Source: Hydrogenophaga aromaticivorans
GTDB lineage: Bacteria > Pseudomonadota > Gammaproteobacteria > Burkholderiales > Burkholderiaceae_C
DNA length: 64,000 nucleotides
NCBI RefSeq assembly: GCF_013387465.1
Contig: NZ_VYGV01000026.1
Location: 116,698 to 180,697 of the forward strand
Direction: 5' to 3'
The position numbers were made by a program, and so were the translations under genes. Positions 43,711 through 51,354 of the stretch are shown here, one piece after another; position 1 is the first letter of the stretch; each line of letters starts with the position of its first letter. The notes under the pieces were generated by a model, which ran no database searches, was not told the origin of the DNA, and saw only the letters and a list, made by a program, of their open reading frames with translations.

Positions 43711-46700
43711 TCAATCCCAGTTTCTGAAGAGCGTTCCCTCGTTACCCAAGGGCCGGTGGCAGCCGGAGGCAGAACAATCTGTAGCAGCCGTGTTGCGGCT
43801 TTCGTGGGTCAGGGCTTTCTTCTCCATGTTGCCCAGGTAATTGGTGCCGCTGGCATGACAGGACTTGCACCAGCCCGCGCCCGCACCAACGCTGTTGTTG
43901 TGGTTCATGGTCAAAGTGGTCCAGCTGGTGGTGCTGCGGTGGCAGGCACTGCAGTCAAGGGCGGCCCCATTCAACAGTTGTCCTTCCGGAATGTGGTTCG
44001 CTGGCTTGGCCTGGGCACCTTGCGATGTATAGGTCCCGCTGTGGCAGCTCTTGCAGGAGCTGGCGGTCACCAAGGCGTGATCCATGCGTGCACCGGTTGA
44101 GAAACTGGTGGTTCCGTGGCAACTGATGCAATTCGCCGTGGTCGGAATGTGTGTGGCGGGCTTGCCCCCAGCGGTCGAGCCGTTGTGACAGGTAGTGCAG
44201 TTGGTGGCCGCCGTGAACGTGCTGTGGTCGACCCTTGCCCCGGTCCAGCGCGCTGTGCTGTGGCAGGTCACGCAATTGGCCGTGGTGGCCAGGTGGTTGC
44301 CTGGCTTACCTGTGGCCAGGCTTCCGTTGTGGCAGCTCACGCAGTTGGTTGCGACGTTGAAGGTGCTGTGGTCCACACGCGCACCGGTCCAGCGCGTGGT
44401 GCTGTGGCAACTGATGCAGTTGGCCGTGGTCGGCACGTGCGAAGTCGGCTTGCCACTGGCCTGCGATCCATTGTGGCAAGTCACGCAGTTGGTCGCGACG
44501 TTGAAAGTGCTGTGGTCCACGCGCGCGCCGGTCCAGGTGGTGGTGCGGTGGCAGGTCACGCAGTTGGCCGTGGTGACGATGTGGTTGCCGGGTTTGCCCT
44601 CAGCCAGGGTCCCGTTGTGGCAGCTCACGCAGTTGGTTGCGACGTTGAAAGTGCTGTGGTCCACGCGGGCTCCTGTCCAGCGCGTGGTGCTGTGGCAACT
44701 GATGCAGTTGGCCGTGGTCGGCACGTGCGAGGTCGGCTTGCCACTGGCCTGCGATCCATTGTGGCAAGTCACGCAGTTGGTCGCGACGTTGAAGGTGCTG
44801 TGGTCCACGCGAGCACCGGTCCAGGTGGTGGTGCGGTGGCAGGTCACGCAGTTGGCCGTGGTGACGATGTGGTTGCCGGGTTTGCCCTCAGCCAGGGTGC
44901 CGTTGTGGCAGCTCACGCAGTTGGTGGCTGCCGTGAACGTGCTGTGGTCCACGCGAGCACCTGTCCAGCGCGTGGTGCTGTGGCAGCTGATGCAGTTGGC
45001 CGTGGTCGGCACGTGCAAGGTCGGTTTGCCTCCTGCCTGCGAACCGTTGTGGCAGGTCACGCAGTTGGTCGCGACGTTGAAGGTGCTGTGGTCCACGCGC
45101 GCGCCGGTCCAGGTGGTGGTGCGGTGGCAGGTCACGCAGTTGGCCGTGGTGACGATGTGGTTGCCGGGCTTGCCGCCAGCCAGGGTGCCGTTGTGGCAGC
45201 TCACGCAGTTGGTGGCTGCCGTGAAGGTGCTGTGGTCCACACGGGCGCCCGTCCATCGCGTGGTGCTGTGACAGCCCACGCAGTTGGCCGTGGTCGGCAC
45301 GTGCGAGGTCGGCTTGCCGCTGGCCTGCGTCCCGTTGTGGCAGCTCGTGCAGTTGGTCGCCGCATTGAACCCACTGTGGTCCACCCGCGCTCCGGTCCAT
45401 CGCGCGGTGCTGTGACAGGTCACGCAGTTGGCTGTGGTGGCGATGTGGTTGGTTGGTTTGCCACCGGCCAAGGTGCCGTTGTGGCAACTCGCGCAGTTCG
45501 TAGCGGCATTGAACGTGCTGTGATCCACACGGGCGCCCGTCCATCGCGTGGTGCTGTGACAGCTCACGCAGTTGGCCGTGGTCGGCACGTGTGAGGTTGG
45601 CTTGCCGCCGGCCTGTGTGCCGTTGTGGCAGGTTGTGCAGTTCGTCGCTGCGTTGAACGCACTGTGGTCCACCCGCGCTCCGGTCCATCGCGTGGTGCTG
45701 TGACAGGTCGCGCAGTTGGCCGTGGTGGCGATGTGATTGGCCGGTTTGCCTCCCGCCTGATTTCCGTTGTGGCAGCTTGCACAGTTCGTTGCCGCATTGA
45801 AACCGCTGTGATCCACCTTGGCACCAGTCCATCGCGTGGTGCTGTGACAGGACACGCAATTGCCTGTGGTAGCAAGGTGGTTGGCTGGCTTGCCGCTGGC
45901 TTGGTTACCGTTGTGGCAACTCGCACAATTTGTCGCGGTATTGAAGCCACTGTGATCCACCTTGGCGCCGGCCCAGCGCGTGGTGCTGTGACAGCTCACA
46001 CAGTTGGCCGTGGTCGCCACATGGTTGGCCGGCTTGCCACTGGCCTGCGTTCCGTTGTGGCAGCTCGCGCAGTTGGTGGCGGCGTTGAAACGGCTGTGAT
46101 CCACTCTCGCCCCCGCCCAGCGCGTGGTGCTGTGGCAGGTCACGCAGTTGGCCGTGGTGGCCACGTGGTTGGTCGGTTTGCCGCTGGCCTGGCTGCCGTT
46201 GTGGCAGCTGGCACAGTTGGTGGCTGTGTTGAAACCGCTGTGATCGATCTTGGCACCCGTCCAGCGGGTTGTGCTGTGACAGGTCGCGCAGTTGGCACTG
46301 GTCGCGACGTGAACGGACGGCTTGCCGCTGGCCTGTCTTCCGTTGTGGCAGCTGGCACAGTTGGTGGCCGTGTTGAATCCGCTGTGATCGATCTTGGCGC
46401 CCGTCCAGCGGGTTGTGCTGTGACAGGTCGCGCAGTTGGCACTGGTCGCGACGTGAACGGACGGCTTGCCGCTGGCCTGTCTTCCGTTGTGGCAGCTGGC
46501 ACAGTTGGTGGCCGTGTTGAAACCGCTGTGATCGATCTTGGCGCCCGTCCAACCGCTGGTGCTGTGGCAGCTGTCGCACGACTGGCTGGCTGGCACCGGG
46601 ATGTGGCTGGCTTTCTTTCCGGTCGCCTGTTTGCCGTTGTGACAACTGGCGCAGGTACCGGGCGCCACACCGGCATGGTCAAACTTGGTGGCTGGCAGCC

Positions 46701-47172
46701 AGGCGGTTGTTCGATGGCACGTGTCACAAGAAGCCTGGGTGGTCAGGTGATCACGGGTCTTGCCGGACGCCGATGCGCCGTTGTGACAGGTGGCGCAAGT
46801 GCCTGCGACCACGGTGGCGTGACTGAACTTGGCCCCCGCAAACGATTGTGCGGTGTGGCAGGTGTCACAGGTTTCGGTGGTCGGAATGTGCCTGGCCGGC
46901 ATGACCAGGTTGTTCTGCGCCAGCCGTGCGCCACTGGTGTGACAGCTGGCGCAGTCCTTGGGCGTTCCCTTGAAAATCCCCCGCACATGACAGGATTCGC
47001 AGCGTGCCGCCGTGTGCTGACCGCTCAGTGCAAAACCGGTTTTGGTGTGGTCAAAGCCGGCTTTTCCGTTCTGCGCCCAGGCGCCCGCACCCCACAGCAC
47101 CAACACAAGCACCGTCAGGCACTGAAGCAACAGGCCCGTGAAGCCCCGCAGAGACAGCCATGGTTGCTTCAT
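43711..47172 (-). CDS. 45-heme c-type cytochrome made of 48-residue diheme repeats
   Basis: A 1153-residue secreted multiheme cytochrome. The signal peptide (about 1-34) ends GAWAQ. There are 44 CxxCH motifs plus one CX4CH (CSASGCH) near the C-terminus. After three irregular hemes come 19 tandem diheme repeats, 17 of them exactly 48 residues. Each has the layout CxxCHNG-x3-A-x-GKP-x2-H-x6-CxxCH-x-T-x-W-x-G-x3-DH, so each unit supplies two CxxCH histidines and two more His, enough for bis-His ligation of both hemes. Four further motifs close the protein. Such an evenly spaced chain is expected to form a long heme wire. The ATG overlaps the stop of the 24-heme gene (ATGA) and an AGGA ribosome site precedes it. 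No membrane anchor or lipobox is seen. Confidence 0.93.
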   Translation of the reverse strand: MKQPWLSLRGFTGLLLQCLTVLVLVLWGAGAWAQNGKAGFDHTKTGFALSGQHTAARCESCHVRGIFKGTPKDCASCHTSGARLAQNNLVMPARHIPTTETCDTCHTAQSFAGAKFSHATVVAGTCATCHNGASASGKTRDHLTTQASCDTCHRTTAWLPATKFDHAGVAPGTCASCHNGKQATGKKASHIPVPASQSCDSCHSTSGWTGAKIDHSGFNTATNCASCHNGRQASGKPSVHVATSANCATCHSTTRWTGAKIDHSGFNTATNCASCHNGRQASGKPSVHVATSANCATCHSTTRWTGAKIDHSGFNTATNCASCHNGSQASGKPTNHVATTANCVTCHSTTRWAGARVDHSRFNAATNCASCHNGTQASGKPANHVATTANCVSCHSTTRWAGAKVDHSGFNTATNCASCHNGNQASGKPANHLATTGNCVSCHSTTRWTGAKVDHSGFNAATNCASCHNGNQAGGKPANHIATTANCATCHSTTRWTGARVDHSAFNAATNCTTCHNGTQAGGKPTSHVPTTANCVSCHSTTRWTGARVDHSTFNAATNCASCHNGTLAGGKPTNHIATTANCVTCHSTARWTGARVDHSGFNAATNCTSCHNGTQASGKPTSHVPTTANCVGCHSTTRWTGARVDHSTFTAATNCVSCHNGTLAGGKPGNHIVTTANCVTCHRTTTWTGARVDHSTFNVATNCVTCHNGSQAGGKPTLHVPTTANCISCHSTTRWTGARVDHSTFTAATNCVSCHNGTLAEGKPGNHIVTTANCVTCHRTTTWTGARVDHSTFNVATNCVTCHNGSQASGKPTSHVPTTANCISCHSTTRWTGARVDHSTFNVATNCVSCHNGTLAEGKPGNHIVTTANCVTCHRTTTWTGARVDHSTFNVATNCVTCHNGSQASGKPTSHVPTTANCISCHSTTRWTGARVDHSTFNVATNCVSCHNGSLATGKPGNHLATTANCVTCHSTARWTGARVDHSTFTAATNCTTCHNGSTAGGKPATHIPTTANCISCHGTTSFSTGARMDHALVTASSCKSCHSGTYTSQGAQAKPANHIPEGQLLNGAALDCSACHRSTTSWTTLTMNHNNSVGAGAGWCKSCHASGTNYLGNMEKKALTHESRNTAATDCSASGCHRPLGNEGTLFRNWD
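44056..46797 (-). repeat. Coding tandem array: 19 diheme repeats of about 144 bp
   Basis: Nineteen head-to-tail units of 144 bp (one of 150 bp) inside the 45-heme gene; the last 17 are exactly 144 bp. Unit-to-unit similarity rises toward the 3' half, where alternating unit types recur with a 288-bp period. Phase is always kept, so the reading frame and heme spacing are preserved. Confidence 0.92.
44333..44908 (-). repeat. Recent 288-bp tandem duplication inside the array
   Basis: Blocks 44333-44620 and 44621-44908, each two repeat units (four hemes), differ at only about ten positions by direct comparison. The next 288 bp (44909-45196) are a more diverged third copy. This points to recent unequal exchange or slippage in steps of two units. 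Confidence 0.85.
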
Positions 47173-49112
47173 GTGCGTCCTATCCATGTGCCGGCCATCA
47201 CTGACCCCGTGGTTCGTTCAAACCGGCTGCTGTAACCCCATGCGGAAAAGCGGCTTGCCAGCAACGCCTGCAACTGCTTTCGCTCACCCAGCCCCAGGCG
47301 GGTGGTGACTTTTTTCCAGTCCTGAACGGCATGGCAGGTCTCGCAACGCATGCCAAACTGCCCGTCATGGACATCGTCCTTGCGGTGGCAACTGATGCAG
47401 TTCTTGCCCACCGTCGCTGCGACCTTGCCTTTGGGTGCTGGTGCGGTGTGGCAACTCTCGCAAGCCACTTTGAGGTGCGCACCTTCGATCTTGTATTCGG
47501 TGCGCTTGTCGTGGTTGAAGTCCCAGATGGGCCACCCGCGGGTGTTGTGACAGCTGTCGCACTTCTCACCAAATTTGAGTTTGTGCTCGTCCTCTTTCTT
47601 GTGACACCCATAGCAGTCTTCAGGCGCATCCTGGAAGCGGTTGGTTTCGTGGCACTTTTCGCACTTGACGGGCACGTGCTTGCCGGTCAGTGGGAACTTG
47701 GTGAGCGCATGGTCAAACCGGGTGGTTTCCCAGGTCCGGTCGTTGTGGCAGGTTTCGCACTTCTTGCCCAGCTGGCCCTCGTGTTTGTCTTGCTTTTGAT
47801 GGCAGCTGTAACAGTCCACCGGCGTCTTGCGGTAGCTCTTGAGATCTTTGTGGCAGGCGTTGCACTTGACCTTGGGGTCGGCATGGGCGTTGCGCAGCTG
47901 GAACTTGGTGCGATCGTGATCAAAACGACCGGTCGTTGACTTCCAGTCACGCTCGGTATGGCAATCACCGCAGGCCTCGCCCAGCGTGTTCTCGTGTTTG
48001 TCTTCCTTCTTGTGGCACCCATAGCAATCTTTCGGCGCTTCCTTGAACATGGCGCTCTTGTGGCAGTCCTTGCATTCGGTACCCACGTGTTTGCCCAGCA
48101 GCGGGAAGCTGGTCTGGTCGTGGTTGAACTTGGGAGGTTCCTTCCAGTCGCGCTCGCTGTGGCAACTGCCACAGTCCTTGCCAAGCGACTCCTTGTGTTT
48201 GTCGTCTTTCTTGTGGCACGAATAGCAGTCGCTGCTCAGCTGCACCCGATAGAGATGACCCGTGTGGCAATCGGAGCACCGCGTGGTGCGGTGTTTGCCA
48301 CGCAACGCGTACTGGGTGTCCGTGTCGTGATTGAAGGTCGAGGGCTTCCACGCCTTGGCGTCGTGGCAGCTCTCACATTTGTCGCCGTACTGGCCTTTGT
48401 GACCCTTGCTGCTGTCGTCTGCTTTCTTGTGGCACCCGACACAGGTCTTGACCGTGTCCTTGTACTTGTCGTTCTTGTGGCAGTCGGCACACTGGGCGTC
48501 GGCGTGCTTGCCGGTCAGGGCAAACTTGGTCTTCTTGTCGTGATCGAAGTGGGTTTCTTTCCAGTCGGACTCGTTGTGGCAATCGGCGCACTTGGGTCCG
48601 AGGGACCCTTTGTGTTCATCATCTTTCTTGTGGCAGGCGTTGCAGTCCTGCGGGGCCTCCCGGTATTTCTTCTGAGGCAGGTGGCACTTCTCGCACGCAA
48701 CGGCCTGGTGCTTGCCCTTGAGCCGGTAGTCTGAGATGTTGTGATCGAACTTTTTCTTGTCCAGATCCACGATCCGGGCCTCGCGCCCTTTGTGGTCGGC
48801 GTGACAGCTGCTGCAGGCCTGCGGCCTGGAGCGGCCATGAAAACCGGTACGGGCTTTCACATCAGACCCCACGTCCTTGTGGCAAGCCATGCACAAGCCG
48901 TCCATCGCCTGTCGATTGAACTTCACGTGGCACTCGGAGCAGTTTTCCTCGTACTTGGCGTGTCCCTGAATGAGCTTGCCCGGCGCCAGAAGGGTTTCGA
49001 TATTCTGGGCGTTGGCAGACGCCAGCCAGCCCATGCCGAGAACCATCCAGCAACACACCAGCAGCCTGCGCAAGACCAGGAAAACTTGGGGCGTGGATGG
49101 CCATGATTTCAA
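47169..49112 (-). CDS. 24-heme c-type cytochrome made of triheme repeats
   Basis: A roughly 647-residue secreted cytochrome. The signal peptide ends ASANAQ, and 24 CxxCH motifs follow. After four N-terminal hemes, hemes 5-22 form six triheme units of about 67-71 residues of the form C-Y/N-x-CHKK-x-D-x-H-K, CxxCH-x3-DW, F-x-H-D, then GKH-x4-CxxCH. Each unit has extra His residues (KH, F-x-HD, GKH) for distal ligation. The sequence is unusually rich in Lys and Asp, unlike the Thr/Asn-rich 45-heme partner. The C-terminal 45 residues after heme 24 do not continue the pattern. No ATG fits the signal peptide: TTG at 49112, 13 bases after the upstream stop and behind a GGGG-like site, is preferred over TTG at 49145. 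It is coupled to the 45-heme gene by a 4-base overlap. Confidence 0.9.
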   Translation of the reverse strand: MKSWPSTPQVFLVLRRLLVCCWMVLGMGWLASANAQNIETLLAPGKLIQGHAKYEENCSECHVKFNRQAMDGLCMACHKDVGSDVKARTGFHGRSRPQACSSCHADHKGREARIVDLDKKKFDHNISDYRLKGKHQAVACEKCHLPQKKYREAPQDCNACHKKDDEHKGSLGPKCADCHNESDWKETHFDHDKKTKFALTGKHADAQCADCHKNDKYKDTVKTCVGCHKKADDSSKGHKGQYGDKCESCHDAKAWKPSTFNHDTDTQYALRGKHRTTRCSDCHTGHLYRVQLSSDCYSCHKKDDKHKESLGKDCGSCHSERDWKEPPKFNHDQTSFPLLGKHVGTECKDCHKSAMFKEAPKDCYGCHKKEDKHENTLGEACGDCHTERDWKSTTGRFDHDRTKFQLRNAHADPKVKCNACHKDLKSYRKTPVDCYSCHQKQDKHEGQLGKKCETCHNDRTWETTRFDHALTKFPLTGKHVPVKCEKCHETNRFQDAPEDCYGCHKKEDEHKLKFGEKCDSCHNTRGWPIWDFNHDKRTEYKIEGAHLKVACESCHTAPAPKGKVAATVGKNCISCHRKDDVHDGQFGMRCETCHAVQDWKKVTTRLGLGERKQLQALLASRFSAWGYSSRFERTTGSVMAGTWIGRT

Positions 49113-49125
49113 CCGATGCCCCGGT

Positions 49126-50082
49126 TCAATAGGCGTGCACGGCAAACACGTGGAACAAGGCGCTGATCACCAGCAGGTACACGAATGGCAGATGCGCCAC
49201 ATGCCACAGCGAAAACAGACGCTCATAGGCGGTGAACTGGGCCACACGCACCACCGAGTTCAAATACCGGCGCACGAGTTTTCGGGCCAGATGTTGCCGC
49301 TTGGCCTGGTTCTTCTGGCTCCAGGCCCCTTGCGCGGCCAGATCCTGCAGCGGACCCCGCAACTCGCGCACACAAGCCAGGTACGTCCACCACTGCTTGA
49401 CAGGAAGCCAGAACGCGCGACGCAGGCTCATCCAGAGACCGGGCCTCAAGCTGACTTCGTGCCTTCCAAAAGCCATGAGCCGCCGCTCCACCGATGGCGC
49501 AAAACGCAGGCGAGAGTGCGCTTCACGCTGATGCAGACCAGCTCGCTGCTGCAGCGCCAGGAAGTCGACTTGCTCACCTTGAAGGCCCCGGTTGATCCGG
49601 CTGTAGATGAACCGCCCCACCACGCCACTGAGCGCAACGATGATCATGCTGTAGAACGCTGCCGCTGCGTTCATGGACCGCACCTCGAACGTGGAGTGGA
49701 CCAGTATGAGGATCGGGCCACCGACGCCCAGCAGCATGTGCACCAGAAACCACCATTTGGCTTTGCCCCAACTCTGGGCAAAGCGGAATCTCTTCCTCAG
49801 TGGGTAGGAGAAAAGCAAGACCATCATCACGCCACCAGCCACCCCCAGCCAGTAACCGACATCGTCGCCGGCCTCAAACAGCTGAAGCCTGCTGATCTGC
49901 CATGCGCCCCAAGTCAACGCCACCAGGGTCAGGTAGACCAGCAGATCACGTGAAGAATGGGGGGTGCGGGACTCGCGGGGAACGGGTTCAGCTCCCGCAA
50001 ATGCAGAGCTCATGAAAATCGACGGTCCCACCGAGGAGTCGGCTGAGCCTCCGCAGGCTTCCGTTTTCAATATTGCAGTCAT
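49126..50082 (-). CDS. Integral membrane protein with two H-x13-H helices, probable diheme cytochrome b
   Basis: A 318-residue protein with about five transmembrane helices. Helix 3 contains His-x13-His (start HMLLGVGG) and the last helix contains another His-x13-His (HLPFVYLL to LFH). Two helices with this spacing are the classic arrangement for two stacked b hemes. A long basic cytoplasmic loop (about 165-275) separates the pairs. It is the first gene of the cytochrome/ccm operon and likely exchanges electrons between the quinone pool and the 24-heme protein. The frame opens at 50169, but ATG 50082, with an AGGGA site, is preferred; Met at 50013 is another option. I do not recognise a named family, so the function rests on His spacing and context. 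Confidence 0.75.
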   Translation of the reverse strand: MTAILKTEACGGSADSSVGPSIFMSSAFAGAEPVPRESRTPHSSRDLLVYLTLVALTWGAWQISRLQLFEAGDDVGYWLGVAGGVMMVLLFSYPLRKRFRFAQSWGKAKWWFLVHMLLGVGGPILILVHSTFEVRSMNAAAAFYSMIIVALSGVVGRFIYSRINRGLQGEQVDFLALQQRAGLHQREAHSRLRFAPSVERRLMAFGRHEVSLRPGLWMSLRRAFWLPVKQWWTYLACVRELRGPLQDLAAQGAWSQKNQAKRQHLARKLVRRYLNSVVRVAQFTAYERLFSLWHVAHLPFVYLLVISALFHVFAVHAY

Positions 50083-50540
50083 ACCGATCCCTATGAAGTG
50101 CCCCTGGTGGTGAGGGGACAACTGCTCCCAAACGTTTGGCCAAGAGTTCTGCCTCCTCCAGAAACACATAGATGAACTGCGTCAACCGAACACCCACGCA
50201 CCTATATTTATGACTTCCGGGAACTAAATCTCTCTCGCGTCAATGATAAATCGCAACCTCCAAAAAACCCTCGATACATGCAGTAATTGTCTGTAATTGG
50301 GCTTAAGTTAAGCTTAATTAAGGTGTTTTGGCCTATTAATCTTCACAATTCATCACTTTTTGAGGACGAATCACCGGAAACGGCCAGCGCCAGTCGCCCA
50401 GCATGCGCCGCTCTGGCAAGTTCAGTGATCAATTGGCGACAGCATCCCGCGTCAATCGGCGAAGGTATCGCCCAAGTGCGGCCATGGGCTGTATGCCAGG
50501 ACACAGGGACCCGGCACCCCGCGTAAAGGGATGTAACGGC
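50083..50540. promoter_or_regulatory. AT-rich intergenic region upstream of the cytochrome operon
   Basis: A 458-base stretch without a convincing gene, and the most AT-rich part of the window. It holds overlapping palindromes at 50302-50322 (CTTAAGTTAAGCTTAATTAAG), a TAATTG-x4-TAATTG direct repeat just before them (50284-50299), and on the minus strand TAAATATAGG as a possible -10 region. A GGAGGAGG on the minus strand near 50150 precedes no supported gene. It is the natural place for the operon promoter and a regulator site. The right third (50400-50540) is GC-rich, and I see nothing there. Confidence 0.55.
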
Positions 50541-51182
50541 TCAAACGGCCATGTAACGGCCTGGCCGGTGGTTGATGGCGAGCGTCATGTTGAGAACGAC
50601 CGCTCCCACGACCGACCACATGATCTGCCACCCGTCCACCACGGCGAACGCGGCCAGCACGATGGCGCAGTCAAACACCATCTGCACCTGGCCAGCGCGC
50701 CACCCAAAGCGCTCCTGCAGGTACAGCACCAGCACATTGAACCCGCCGAGGCTGGCCCGGTGGCGAAACAGCATCAGCATGCCAGCACCCATAAGCAAAC
50801 CGCCCGCGATGGCAGCAAAGCCGGTGGACAGCGTGCCGAAGCTGACCCACTGCGGGACCCACTCCGCTAGCACCGCCAGCAGCGCCACCGCGGCAAAGGT
50901 CTTGAGCGTGAACACCCAGCCCATGCGCTTGTAAGCCAGTCCGTAGAACGGCAGGTTGATCAGGAAAAAAACCAGGCTGAAGTTCCAGCCGGTGGCGTAG
51001 TGCAGCAAAAAGGCCAGGCCGGCCGTGCCACCGGTCAACAAACCGGTGTGGCGGAACATGACGACACCCAAAGCAACAAACAGCGTGCCCGTGAGCAGGG
51101 CCTGCGCGTCTTCGTGCAACTGGTGCTGGGCCGGTGATGCGGCGCCCGACGCACCAGGACCTTCAACCGACTTGACGGCCAT
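50541..51182 (-). CDS. YitT family membrane protein
   Basis: A 213-residue protein with about five to six transmembrane helices. The conserved YitT patterns are GTLFVALGVVMFRHTGLLTGGTAGLAFLLHY at the first hairpin and GGLLMGAGMLMLFRHRASLGGFNVL in the second half, which repeats the first. The start at 51182 follows homologous length; the frame is open to 51284. The function of the family is unknown, possibly transport. It is separated from the cytochrome operon by 458 bases. The 172 bases upstream (51183-51354) hold nothing I can identify. Confidence 0.85.
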   Translation of the reverse strand: MAVKSVEGPGASGAASPAQHQLHEDAQALLTGTLFVALGVVMFRHTGLLTGGTAGLAFLLHYATGWNFSLVFFLINLPFYGLAYKRMGWVFTLKTFAAVALLAVLAEWVPQWVSFGTLSTGFAAIAGGLLMGAGMLMLFRHRASLGGFNVLVLYLQERFGWRAGQVQMVFDCAIVLAAFAVVDGWQIMWSVVGAVVLNMTLAINHRPGRYMAV

Positions 51183-51354
51183 GGGCGAGGGGCTGCGGCG
51201 CAGCCTGGTCAGGGAAGGGAACACGGCAGGTCTCACAAGGCAGGGGAAACAGCCGCGCAGTATCGGCGCTGGGCCGCACAGCACGCTTGACCCAGGTCAG
51301 TGAATGCCCTGCCCGCGCAGCCGGCCGGGACGAACGGTCTGCCAGCGCACCCGC

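Noticed and set aside
44056..46797. Regular repeats resembling a CRISPR or VNTR array
   Set aside because: The period is 144 bp with no unique spacers, the frame is open throughout, and every unit encodes two CxxCH motifs. It is a coding repeat.
44116..47235. Long plus-strand frames (492 and 536 codons) opposite the 45-heme gene
   Set aside because: They are the antisense of a regular GC-rich repeat and arise because the repeat keeps one antisense frame free of stops. Their sequence (VVAAHAVGC-type repeats) has no domain and no ribosome binding site.
49988..50197. Small 69-codon minus-strand frame with GGAGGAGG inside it
   Set aside because: It overlaps the start of the b-type membrane protein in another frame and shows no family features. 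The GGAGGAGG may be chance or belong to a leader, but I cannot support a gene.
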